From Cyprinodon diabolis (Eukaryota > Chordata > Actinopteri > Cyprinodontiformes > Cyprinodontidae): a DNA stretch of 64,000 nucleotides. The position numbers and the translations under genes were made by a program. The notes below the pieces were generated by a model. That model was not told where the DNA came from and searched no databases. It was given only the letters and a program-made list of their open reading frames with translations. Where the stretch lies: NCBI GenBank assembly GCA_030533445.1, contig CM060072.1, positions 15,061,767-15,125,766 of the forward strand. Reading direction: 5' to 3'. Shown here piece after piece: positions 47,201-58,315 of the stretch; the stretch's first letter is position 1; the number at the start of each line of letters is the position of its first letter.

Positions 47201-50200
47201 AACTGACCTGTGTTCCACTTTTGTTACCTTATTGCCTAATTAACGACTCACCGTCAGTGCTTATTATGAATGTCTTATTCATCAATCCTGCTGTCTCAGG
47301 TTGGGCCAGAAGGAGAACGAGTGTTTGCTGGCAACCATAAAAACAGACGGCAGCGGAACGATCATTGTTAAACCAGACTTCAACAAAGGCAAAGAGCACT
47401 ACAGGCAAGTTCATTACGACACGAGGAAACACACATAGTTCCCCTTTAGCCTCGACAGACAGACTGAATTACAAGGAGAGTAATTCAGTCTGGTAAACTG
47501 CCATCAACTCCGTTTAGATCTCAGTGGATCAATCACAGCACGGGAGGAGGGACTTCACAATGCGTGAATCTCAGCACCAGAATTACCCATAATGCAAGAG
47601 TGCTTTTCTTCTATGATAGCCAGAAGATGGAAACTGCAATTTTGCAATGGAAATTAATGATGTATGGAGAGCACACATTATATCCTTAGGATATTTAGAC
47701 TTAAACAGATTTATTTGTCATTTTGTTTACACAAGTGTAAAACAAAAATAAATTTTGTTTAGAACAGCTCTCTGGAGAATTTCATTTTTTTAAATGCAGC
47801 CTTGAAAAATAGTAAAAAACATATCAAATGTTAAATGAGGAAGTTATGTCCCCTAAAAAGCTGTTGCGCCTCGGGGCTTCCTCACAGTTCTTTTCCTGGG
47901 AGCAAGTTATTTACTACTCTTAAAGCTACAGTGTGTAATTTTCAGCGACATCTAACGTCCAGACTGCAGACCGCAGCAACATGAACATCTCCCCCCCACC
48001 GCTTCTCCCCCCCAACAGTACGGCGAGCGTTACGGGACAAAATGTCTTCCACGACGTCCGCATCACCTACCTTCTCAAGTGATGAGGTTTGTTTACATAG
48101 ATAATTTTACAGATAGTATTTCATTAGTCTGTGTAGGGTATAGAGTTCAGTTAATCTCTCTCAACTTGCCGTAGCTACTTTCGAGCGTAATGGGCGATCT
48201 CGCAATCGCTAGTTTGTTGGCTCTGCGCTGCCGTAGCGCAAAGATGTCTGCCTCCATGGCTGCGAGACCCGCTCCTATGTAATTATAAATAACGAATTCT
48301 AAGGCAACGCAAATATTAAGGTAAAGAGGCTGAGCTCGTAGATGATGATAAATAACATAGTTATGTATAATATATTAAATTTCTGACTGTATATCCCTGT
48401 AATTATTACACACTGTAGCTTTAACTCAAACTGGGTAAAACCATATAAAAAATTACTATAAAAACAGGAGTAAAAAAGTAACAGAGTTTATTCCAGATCA
48501 GGTTGTTACAGGACAGAGAAAATGCACAGCTTGCACAGCTGTGGGCTCAAAAATCACGTCCGTGAGCGTCCGGCAAAGATTGAGCCCCGAACAAGGTCAT
48601 CTTCTCCTTCTTATAGCTCATAAGTCTATGTGTTGCATCAGGTGGATGCTTAGCTGTCAGTATCAAAAACTGACACGCCATCAATGCCCAAGGATTACAG
48701 ATAGCTCTCCTCTATCAGTCCGGCTCCAAGATGTTCCCATATCCTGTGTATTTTTAAAGACATGAAGGCTGTCCTGATTAGATGACCTCCGTACACACAG
48801 TGACATCCACAATGTGAACGAAGGCCATCTACTCTCTCTAATCTGGCTAATAAAGTAACATGATGCACATGATGTATAAAGCATAAACCTAACACAAATG
48901 TATTTAAAATACAAATACAATAAGATGTATTATTCAAACATTTATGAAAAATCGTTCACTGGAACACGTCATATGGAGTTTTGCGTCACATCCGTAGTTA
49001 GCAAGCTAGTTCCCCTTAGCTTTTCTGCATACCGCCACAAACTCCATGGTGTTTTGCAGGGATTATGTGTGATAAACCACCTAAAGCAAACCCCAAGTAT
49101 TGTGAAGAGAAAATAATTGTTTTCAAAATATTTTATAAATACAAATTTGGAAAGTTGTGTGTGCTGTTTGAACAACTCCCACTTCTCTGATACCCCTAAA
49201 TTAACTCATATACAAACAACTACATTCAGTCATCACCTCATTTTTCTAACCCAAGTTTGTCTTACATAATCTCAGTATAAACATGACCCAACATTTTAAT
49301 TTCGAAGAAGCTACAGAGATCTGGCAGGCTAGTGGCGGCCTAGTGGTTAGGGCATAGAGCTTGGAATCCTGAGGTTCTGAGTTTGAGCCCCACTCCCACA
49401 GACTCTCTGGGTCTCTGAGCAAGACCCTTAACCCCACACTGCTCCGCGGGCGCCCCACAACAGCAGCCCGCTGCCCCCCAAGGAAATGGGTTAAATGCAG
49501 AGGTAAATTTCTCCAGTGTGAGATCAATAAAGTTCTATTATTATTATTATTATTATTATTTATTACTTTGGTAGGATAATCAGTAATACTCAGTGGTTTT
49601 TTGATTTTGTATAATTTTTCTTTTAACCAGGAACATTAAACCTTGTCAGATGTGACTAGAGCTAGTTTCAGGACAAGTCAGGATAAACCCTGTGGAACAA
49701 GATTTTAAATTGGGGTGTAGCATACAGTCATTGCCTGGCCTTTAATCATTTACATGAAAACCGGATAAGAAAATTCTGCTTTAAAGGAGAACATATTGAT
49801 AAGATGAAATAGCCCAATCAATGTCTAGATCTAAATCAATTTAAGAATGTGTCAAAATTTGAAAAATGCTTTTTACAGATGCTCTCAATTTATTCTGATT
49901 TAGACTGTGCTGCTTTCCAACGAGTAACTGAAAAACAATTCCTTCACTAAATCTACAAGCTTTTATAATCATACCTTAAAGCATTTGCAGCTATTACTAG
50001 TACAGAGGAAGATTTAGCAATGGGAAAAATACCCATGCATGTCACTTTAGTTTTTTTTTATTTTTGCTGCATAAATCTGCACCACATTCTGTAAGACTGT
50101 TACATAAAATCCCAACAAAATATAGGAATGTTTTGGGTTTAAAATTACAAACGGGGAACCTGCTGCAATGGTAAAGTCAGAGTGATGCTTGCTTTGTTTT

Positions 50201-53200
50201 ACAGGATTGTAACAGAGGGGGAGAAGAGAGAAGTCTGGCGTTTAACTCTGGAGAATGTATCCATGACAATGAAACCAGATGAACGAGACAGGGAGCAGAA
50301 CATGTACAAAGATGTATGTGATTGTTCTTCTTCATGTGCCACATTGTTGACAACTAGGACTATGTGACTAACACACACCCTGGTGTTTGTCTGCAGTTGT
50401 ATGGCAGGCATAAGGAATACCTCAGCAGCCTCGTTGGGCAGGACTTTGAGATGGTAAAAGAGATGTTGACAGAAGATATTATCCGTCCATACTGTCCGGA
50501 CTCTAACATATTTTGGGATATTTAGAACATTAATCAATGATTAGCATAATAATGGATCAAATCTCAAAAGCAGATGAAATATTTTCTGCACTTTGTCCTA
50601 CAGCCCCCTGTAGGTATTCTACGTTACCTGCTGCATGGAGAGATAGGTGAGGAAAGGGTTTTGGATGGAATGATAGTAAACCTGGAGATTTAAATGTAGA
50701 CGTGAAAACTCCTGCATTATGTTTCCTCTTTCCAGTTTCAGCTAAAGGCTTTGAATATGATAACTTATACATCAACTTCTTCATGGAACTGCCGAATAGT
50801 GAGTCACATCTAATATATTATACTTTTTTTTTCTCATAGTATTGGTATCTAATTGTACTGCGGTTGTTTCTATGATATGTGTTCAAGATTGGTCAAGCTT
50901 ACCGTTCCAGCCTGTGTCAGGTGTTACCCAGACTTGTAAGACCAAATCATTGGGGAAGGTGTGTATTACATTTTTTTATTTCACTGGAAACTTTTGAGAA
51001 TCAGAGGAAATTTGTTTAGACCTAATCTTTTAAAATCTGCCAACAGGAAAATGTAGCTTTTTTCGGCTACCCATTCAGCTTCGAAGCTTTTTACATGAGT
51101 GAAAAAGAAAGTGAAGGTAAGTAGCCCCCCAGCAAAGGTTTGTCATAAAGACGGTTTTGGGTTCCGCATAAAGAGCACATAATTGTTGTTTAAAAAAAGG
51201 GATGATAATCCCACCTGCACAAACATTAATATCTAATAATACAGATTCATGTGCTGTTTGTATCTCGCTTCCATATGCATGTAGTGCGTTTGGCGGGATT
51301 TCTTTTAAATAGGCCCTAAAAGGAGGATTACGACAAACCTCATTTGTTGTTTTTACATATGAACTGGATATCTGGAGATTATGGACATGCACTTTGCTAG
51401 AAAACAAAACCATTGTAATGTCTGGTGGGACTTTTCAAATCTGCTTAATTTGTCTTAACTCCATGTTTCCATACATTTACCAATGTAAAAACTATAAAGC
51501 AGGAAAACCCGTTGAAAAATATATGAACTGTCAATGAAAACTTGAGCAAAAGTTTTCATTTTGGGAATCATTAGCCAAACACTGCTTTAGCTGTGCTTGG
51601 AATATGTTTAGCTAAAACTCATGCAGGTTTTAGCTATAAGTGCAATAAAGCACATAAAAATGGGTAATGATGTTAAATACAGACTGTCTCTGAACGTCCC
51701 CCGGTTAGAGTATCAGTTGTACATTCAGAAATCTTGATTTAACATTTTTTCTATAAGTTTCACTGACCCATACATGTGTTTTTGTAATTGCAGAGTTAAT
51801 TCCTCAGTGGCCAGCGCTTTATTTTAAAGTCCTGTCCCTTGACTCCTGGCAGCGTTATCGAACTGAAGGTTATGGCTATCTACTTTTCCCCGCTATGCCT
51901 GGTAAGGCGCCTCCTATGTAACCTGGTGATGGAGATTTCACACTACTATATCCGTACTCATGAAACTTCAGAGCCTAAATGTGATTAAATATTTTATCAT
52001 AGCATAAATTAACTACTGCTGGATGTGATTTAGAAATGAAGTGTTTTGTCCTGGTTGTGTGTATGTGTGCCAGGGAGGCACACGGTGACCTGTCACACGT
52101 GGAGACCTGTTCAGACGGGGACAGTCTCTGCTTTGAGGCGCTTCTTCATTGGAGGTTCTGCAGAACTTGAAGACAGCAGCTACGTCAGAATACCAGGGAC
52201 ATTTAAGGTAGACTCTAAAATTACAAAATGCAAACAGTCCAGTTTAAGGTGGGAGATATCCTTCAGTTGTATGTTTGATTGAAATGGATCAACAGCCTTT
52301 AAATTACTTAATGTCTTCTAAGAGGAAGTTTGAATGGAAACTGCATTGGTCACGTGTATTGTTTGTTTATTGTTTGAAGCACATCTGCAAAAGTAACTAA
52401 AATTTTTAAAACCATCAATGTTAAGATGTTTAAAGACAATTTTTTTTTTCTTGGTTTCAGGGAGAGAGGCTGAGTCGCTTCGGCTTTTCCACAGAAACCA
52501 CAGGAAGCGTTACTTTTAGTCTGCAATGCATCCAACAAGCCAGGTAAATGCTTACTTTGACAGAAATACAAGAAATATATTTTCATAGACAATACTATTT
52601 CGACAAACATGCAGATGAGGAAAACTCCAGCTTTTAACTGTTAATGTTTATATCAGTGCAATAAAAAAAACGATTAAACGTCTACATGCGATAGATGTTT
52701 TATTATTTGAATTAAATACAATTTTAAAGAATAATGGAAAGTCTGTTTTATTGTTTGCATGTTTGATTTGTTCAGGGCCTTTGTTGATGCTGCCCACCTG
52801 AAGAAAAGAAGGCAGAAAGTGGTGGACCAGCTCGGAGGCTTTAGCCAACAAGGAACGGTCTGCAGCATCCTGGGTAAAAAAAACAACAAAAAAAGTACAA
52901 TTTCAGTTTTGTTCCTGGAGAATCAGTGATTTAATTTGCTGAAACCTTCCCTTACTAGTGTGTTGAAAAACGTTTTTCTAAGTGCATATAAAGCAATAAA
53001 AATGACATGGCCACATCAGCAATCAATTCTGTGTAACAGTTAGCTCCCAGAGTCAAATTAGTGGTGACATAAAAGTTATTCTTTCAATGGTCAATAGTTG
53101 TGCACTGTAAGCTTTATTTTAACCATTCGCCATTTTAATGATTTTTTTATTGGGATAATCTAAAATACTGTATTATTAGAAGCAGATTAGCCTTTGTCTT

Positions 53201-53434
53201 GGTTGCATTATGTCATCAAACATTTTATTGCTAAATTTCAGGTGTTTTGAAATCAGTTTGAAGCTATTTTGCAAGGCATGTTGTGTAAAAGTGATTTGTA
53301 ATATTTTTGCATCTGCTTGTTTCCTATTAGAGGCCTACCAGAGGGCTCATAAAAGGCTGCAGGAAGCCAGAGAAAGTCTTCCAAGAGATGTCCTTAACTC
53401 TACTGCCCAACTTCACCTTGAATCGTCTGCATAA
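44215..53434 (+). CDS. mks1: Meckel syndrome type 1 protein (MKS1), complete, 18 exons
   Basis: Exons are 44215-44291, 44375-44496, 44637-44689, 46221-46385, 46606-46703, 46798-46926, 47300-47404, 50205-50313, 50397-50453, 50604-50646, 50736-50798, 50888-50958, 51047-51116, 51794-51901, 52074-52207, 52461-52543, 52776-52873 and 53331-53434. They give 562 aa, against 559 in human, which also has 18 exons. The N-terminus reads [14 protein letters not shown], then [35 protein letters not shown] and related blocks. The B9 (C2-like) domain spans roughly residues 310-470: [95 protein letters not shown]1 acts with B9D1, B9D2 and TMEM proteins in the ciliary transition zone, and its loss causes Meckel-Gruber syndrome. 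The intron after exon 7 uses a GC donor, and exon 5 has a tandem (NAGNAG) acceptor. An AATAAA lies at 53806-53811. Confidence 0.96.
44807..45060. repeat. Two adjoining hAT-type element fragments
   Basis: 44807-44916 ('caggggtcttcaaagttttc' ... 'gtgttatatcaaactggtcc') is an inverted partial copy of the element at 24.06-24.53 kb. It abuts a second repeat at 44917 ('gaggtgtcaaata', 'tactttgttactgtacttaa'), a short element type common in fish. Both lie in the third mks1 intron. Confidence 0.6.
45132..45260 (+). repeat. Fish dispersed repeat, second 'ggcaaggcaa' copy
   Basis: It shares the 'ggcaaggcaag', 'tgtatagcat' and 'gctttacatgaa' boxes with the copy near 0.57 kb, followed by an A/T-rich tail. 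It lies in the third mks1 intron. Confidence 0.5.
45261..45850 (-). pseudogene. Decayed Tc1-like transposase relic (minus strand)
   Basis: The minus strand reads [20 protein letters not shown], then [14 protein letters not shown], and in another frame a segment before the catalytic DESRF region. These match a fish Tc1-like transposase in which 'SKPYITKCNAKxRMQWCK..RHWTxEQW' precedes the first catalytic aspartate. Stops and frame changes are frequent and the terminal repeats are not clear. It fills most of the third mks1 intron. Confidence 0.7.
47460..47492. other. Perfect 13-bp hairpin near the start of a mks1 intron
   Basis: cagactgaattac (47460-47472) pairs perfectly with gtaattcagtctg (47480-47492) around a 7-nt loop. 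It lies 55 nt after the GC donor of exon 7. Any link with that splice site is only a possibility. Confidence 0.6.
47920..48424. mobile_element. MITE with TTAA ends, piggyBac-like
   Basis: A 20-bp perfect inverted repeat ttaaagctacagtgtgtaat begins at 47920 and its complement ends at 48424. Both outermost tetramers are TTAA, the target duplicated by piggyBac-type elements. The interior has no credible gene. The GC-rich inner left side (47.95-48.08 kb) differs from the AT-rich right side. It lies in mks1 intron 7. Confidence 0.7.
49330..49560 (+). repeat. tRNA-derived SINE with (att)n tail
   Basis: The head agtggcggcctagtggttag holds a box A-like tagtggttag. A box B-like gagtttgagcccc follows about 45 nt later. 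It continues through 'cccttaaccccacactgctcc' to 'agatcaataaagttct' and an att microsatellite. The tail resembles LINE L2/Rex1-type 3' ends, suggesting the partner that mobilises it. It lies in mks1 intron 7, which otherwise (48.43-49.32 and 49.56-50.20 kb) shows nothing I can name. Confidence 0.75.
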
Positions 53435-54284
53435 CAGTCAAGATTAATCATGAATCATATCATAATGATTTGAGACAATTATTAGAACACTTGTACTGGA
53501 ACATCACAAAAGATCATATTTATCTTTTTCACTCTTCATGCAGACATAAGAATGGATGCCAGGATGAGTAACAGTGTGGTAAACAGAGGCATGAGGAATT
53601 AGTTCTATTTTTTGTTTCCATTTACAAAAAATTATTTGATAGGTAATGTTATTTTGGTCAAAGTTTAGTTGAAAGTCATCAATTTTTAATGCAGTTTGTA
53701 AAGTTTTTATGAATTAAATGTATAAAACCACCGCTTTGGTTATCTTTTTTTCCATGTTTTTTCTTTGGGATTGTAGCCCTTTTAACCTGTTTTTATTTCT
53801 TATTAAATAAAACTATTTTTTTGCAGCAAAACTTAGCTTAACATCACATAATCTATATCAGCTATATCAATACAGAGACCTAAACCTTGATCTGAGTAGA
53901 GCTTTAAATATTTTTGTCTGCAGGGCCTTGTTTCAGAATCAATTGTCATCATACCCTGATTAGTAAGCAGATGCTCTGAGTTTTCCTACCCATCTCTGCC
54001 CTACTTAGACCTTTCAATTTCAGACAGATCATTTCAGTTGGGTAACTAAACCTGGAATCTTAAATACTCTGTGTTTTGCATGTGTACATAAAAACCCCTC
54101 TTCAAAGGCACAAAGATAATATGATTGACCGTGGCAACAGCAAGAGAGAAGCCTCTACAGCTCAGTTTGTGGTCACACCCTCAGGCCACTGGGGATGAGG
54201 AGGAACGGTGGGGTGAATCCTTCAAAGGATGCCTATTTTCTCATTTGTGTTCCTATACCCTTGAGGTGTAGCCTCAAATTGACC

Positions 54285-54550
54285 CATCCATCCCTCCATC
54301 CGTATTCCATTACGCTTATCCCAAGCGGGGTGCTGATGCCTATCTCCAGCGGTCTACGGGTGAAAGGCAGGGTCCACCCTGGACAGGTCGCCAGTCCATC
54401 GCAGGGCAACACAGAGACAAACAGAACAAACAACCATTCACAGGGACGCTCACACCTAAGGAGAGTTTAGAGAAGCCAACTAACCTAACATTCATGTTTT
54501 TGGACTGCGGGAGGAAGCCGGAGTACCTGGAGAGAACCCACACATACTCC
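54285..54550 (+). repeat. Common fish dispersed repeat
   Basis: Landmarks are 'ccaccctggacaggtcgcca', 'gtccatcgcagggcaacaca', 'catgtttttggactgcggga' and 'ggaagccggagtacctggag'. This string recurs throughout spiny-rayed fish genomes. I do not assign it to a class. Short open frames here are incidental. Confidence 0.6.
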
Positions 54551-54657
54551 GAAAGGTTAACTGGTTAATATACCCTACATTAAACATTGAGATTCAAGAT
54601 TTAAATTTGTATAGGATTGGTAAAGATATATATATTCAGGTTCATTATTTAAATGTT

Positions 54658-54672
54658 ATATATATCTATATC

Positions 54673-54703
<31 letters not shown>
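54658..54703. repeat. AT dinucleotide microsatellite
   Basis: An uninterrupted (at)n run, preceded by 'tatatctatatctatat' units. Nothing else is visible in it. Confidence 0.85.
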
Positions 54704-56084
54704 CTAAAATATATTAATTAGATATAAGATGTAAGAGTTAGACATAATATGTTGGTCTAGATATAAATTTAAGACATAGAAATAAATATAACATTCATAT
54801 ATAGAAATAGGTTATAATAGATTTAAAAAGTAAATACAGATATATATCTACATATAACATTTCTATTTAACATTAGACAATAAATAGGAGAGAAAGGCCT
54901 TAGATTTGCAGAAAATGATGTAAATAACTGCAATGAAATGTAAAAAAATTGCACACCATATTTTTTTGTGTGCATTGAATATGTATCTAGGTGAAACATA
55001 ACAGGCAACTACTACTAATGTGATTCTCCAATAGACATTTTTCACAATATTTCACAATGTACTGTACTGTACACTTAATAGTAAGATGAAAATGATCCCT
55101 GATGAATATTAATTAGTACTTGCTGAGTATATTAAAATCAGATGTAATCATTAAACTACATTTTAGGAAGAGTTATGGCTTTGTAAACAATAAAAACCTC
55201 TAAATGACCCTCTTCAGATGGAGATATCTTCAGTCTATTTGCACTCCAACCTCAGTAAATTCTTCCAGTGATGGACACATAATTTCGGACACATCCTTGT
55301 GCAAGTCTCATCTAAGAAGAACATAATACACAAAAGTTAATATTTTTTCTTGTAATAATTTTTCACAAGATAAAGCTTCTTTTTTTCCTGCTGAGACATA
55401 AGAACCAAGACATGCAAGAATTTACACCAGAATTTACTCTGGTTTGCCACTAACCCTGCTGTATGAAGTGGGGCCCCGTCATCCGGCAGTAGAAACCGTA
55501 GTTGTGTTTCACATGAATAAACAAGTCAGACTCCTGCTAAGGCTTAAACCTTTAAAATGAAGGTGACACCATTGCATTTTGGCAGAAAAACTCCAGACTT
55601 CTGATAAAAAATTCAAGATGAAGAGAACCTTTGACCATCCTGCAAAAATCCATATAAGAATGGTGTCACTAGAGAAAGATAAAAGCTTTGAAGTTGTCTG
55701 ACCATAGAACAGAGCTGCATCTGGGTCCAAATCTTTTAGAATAACCTTGAAATATGGAAGGTCTGAAACTTTTTGTAAAAAAAAAAAAGTAGACCCAGAA
55801 ACATCTGAGTCGTTTTTTTTCTATTTAGTTACATGTCATCAAATTTTCTTTTTGCTTCCTGGTGTGTAGAGGTGATGATTTATAAATATATATAAAAACT
55901 ATACACCCGAACACAATTTCTTTTTCAAATCACAGGCTATTTTAGGATTATTGGTAATTTTTCCATTTAACGCATCTTTATATTTTTTAAACTAAACTAA
56001 AAAACCTTAGTTACAACGGGAAGTTTAGCAATTTTCCCAGACCGTGAACGCACCATTCTCCATCTTCCTCCTTACCAGGGAAGG

Positions 56085-56148
56085 GACCAGCCTTCGTCCT
56101 GCTGCACCCCCATTGGAAATCCTTCGTGTCATTTATTCAACAGGCAAG
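56085..56148 (+). other. Candidate 5' non-coding exon of ap2b1
   Basis: The stretch ending 'tcatttattcaacag' is followed by gcaagt, which would have to act as a GC donor. The coding exon of ap2b1 begins with 18 nt of 5' UTR right after an acceptor at 58297, so an upstream non-coding exon must exist. CpG-bearing sequence with a YY1-like 'gatggcggc' lies nearby at 56435-56445. The exact exon is a guess. Confidence 0.25.
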
Positions 56149-57744
56149 TCAGTTATATTTTAATTAAATATCTTAAGTGAATTATTATATTCTGCGAGGT
56201 TAATGTTAGTCAGTGGGCCGATCTGTGTATCGTTTGACTGCGTTAAACGGCTGTCCTATGAGCAGCAGCGATGATGCAAACTGGGCCGCTTTCTTTCCTC
56301 CACATTTTCTCCCCTGTCATTTCAACACAATCTTTAACCGAAAGACGCCCCTCTACGTGTTATTTAATTCCTGAATTTGGAAACACAGAAGCCTGTCTGA
56401 CTCGAAGCTTTCAGCCTTTAGAAGTGAAAGATTGGCGATGGCGGCGCTGTTAGCTTGTGGCTAGCCACCTACGGTGAAGTTAGTGTTCGAATTGTAATGC
56501 TGGTTCTCTCTTTATTTTAGCAAATGAGAGCACATTCAATTAACTGTAGTTCTAAATGTTAACAAACTAGACTACCATCTGGATTTAAATATTTGCATGA
56601 GTCTTTAAAATCTGATATTTGTGATGAATGAAATGTGTATTTGTGTAAAAACCCGTTTTGGCATTTAGCCCACCTTCGGATGAAGTCATTGACAATGCAA
56701 CACCCACAAAGGGTACTTATAGCTTCGTTGAAGCACACTCCTGTAAGCAACGAAGAATCATCAGGTTTAGTATTTCATTTTCATTTAAAGGAGAAGAATG
56801 TACTGCGGTCTCATTTCAGATGCTAACTTCAGCGTTGAAGCTAACCAACGTTAGCAAAGTGGAAGTGAAGAGGTTTAAACACATTTTTGCGAACTGACAG
56901 TTTCGCGAATGTTAAACGCTTTACATGAATGTCCCATGCTGAAACCAGTTTTAATAAAGTATTTTCGATCACTACAGGAGATATTTGAGGATACAACAAC
57001 GGGGCGGGCTGATGCAGAAAACGGCTCTTAAATAAAACTATTGGTGGGAGATTTAACTTGTAAATCTTTTCCATTTTCCTATCACTAAAACCAGTGACGC
57101 AGATTCAGTAACGTGCAATAAATAATCAGAGAAATCTATCCACATTGTTGGGCAAGGTGAGCTGTCTGATAAGCACAATTGCTGTTTGCCTGGATTACTT
57201 CTGTATCTGTTTACCACAATAGTCCCTTTGATTGCAGTGAACAGTTTTTCATTTTGCATGAGGGAAGCATGCATGCATGCATGTAAATAGCATAACATAT
57301 GAAATGAATGGTGCTGAATGTCCTTGTGTGCAAATCCTCCCTTGTTGTAGAAAGTTTATTTAATGTATTTCCTGAAGCTTTTGTCACAAATGGGGTCTTA
57401 TTAAGACAAATAATGACAGCAAAAATGAGAATAAGGGGTGAGATGGCCCAAGTTGGGAATCCCCCTTTGTCTGCTTTAGTGTCTTCAACTCCACCTTAAA
57501 GATACTCTATAGATTCTCATAAGGATTTGGATCAGATCAGTTTGCGTGGTGATGATGCATAGATTTTGGGAGGTTTTTGGCTGTAGGGGCCCAAACTTGG
57601 TTAAGCATAATGGACAAAGTCCTTTTTAAATTATCGACACTGAAAACTTCACAAGCGACTTTCTTCTTAAAAGACTTGAAACTACTGAGAAATAGTTTAA
57701 TACCCTCCTTTCTACCTCAGCTCAGGTTTGATTCAACATCTCTG

Positions 57745-57985
57745 ATTATGTGTTTACACTGGAAAAAATCGAAAGATAGATAAGTCATTTTTTCCCCGTA
57801 AAATAAATGCATTTGTTCTTGGATTGAGGAGGTAAAAGAGACATTTTGCCAATGGAATAAGACAATTTATATTATAAATAAGAAAACACAACTGAATTGT
57901 CTTATTTTAAGTGCACATTATCTAATTATTTTATTTTGAGAGTAAAGATACCTATTCCATTGGCAAACTATCTAATTTTTACTCT
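57745..57985. repeat. Small inverted-repeat element
   Basis: ttgccaatggaata (from 57847) and its complement tattccattggcaa (from 57951) flank an AT-rich core with 'tcttattttaagtgcacatt'. This is a short repeat style common in fish genomes. No coding capacity. Confidence 0.5.
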
Positions 57986-58315
57986 TAACAGTTAGGTACT
58001 TCTTAACCATGACCTTTTATTGGTTCCCTTTATTGTTTTAGTGACTATCTGCTGTAAAATGTTCTATTACAAAACATTTAAAAATGTTTTTTTGTTGCAT
58101 ATAGTTTTCATTATATGTTACTGACCATCAGTTATGTGGGATAAAGCTGAGCATTTCTACATCCTTGTTGGAACTTGCAAAATAAAACATGCTTTTCCAG
58201 GACAGGTTTTTGTGATTTATTGAACTAAATTCTGGTCTTTATCATCTTTTTTATTGTGGTTAAGAAAAAAAAAAAAATTTTTTTTGGTTTCTTTCAGATA
58301 ACAAACACCACCACC

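Larger units (their letters stand above)
53435..58297. other. Intergenic region between mks1 and the ap2b1 coding start
   Basis: It holds the mks1 3' UTR (to about 53.83 kb), a dispersed repeat and a microsatellite (listed separately), the probable ap2b1 promoter and 5' exon around 56.0-56.5 kb, and a small inverted-repeat element near 57.75-57.98 kb. 54.8-55.9 kb and 56.5-57.7 kb contain nothing I can identify. Part of this is presumably the first ap2b1 intron. Confidence 0.65.

Noticed and set aside
49535..49561. CRISPR-like or other array structure at short repeated units
   Set aside because: The unit is a simple att microsatellite forming the tail of a SINE. This is a vertebrate genome and no spaced repeats exist.
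54195..54543. Short open frames over the repeat near 54.3 kb
   Set aside because: They lie in a dispersed fish repeat present in many places, with no protein-family resemblance.
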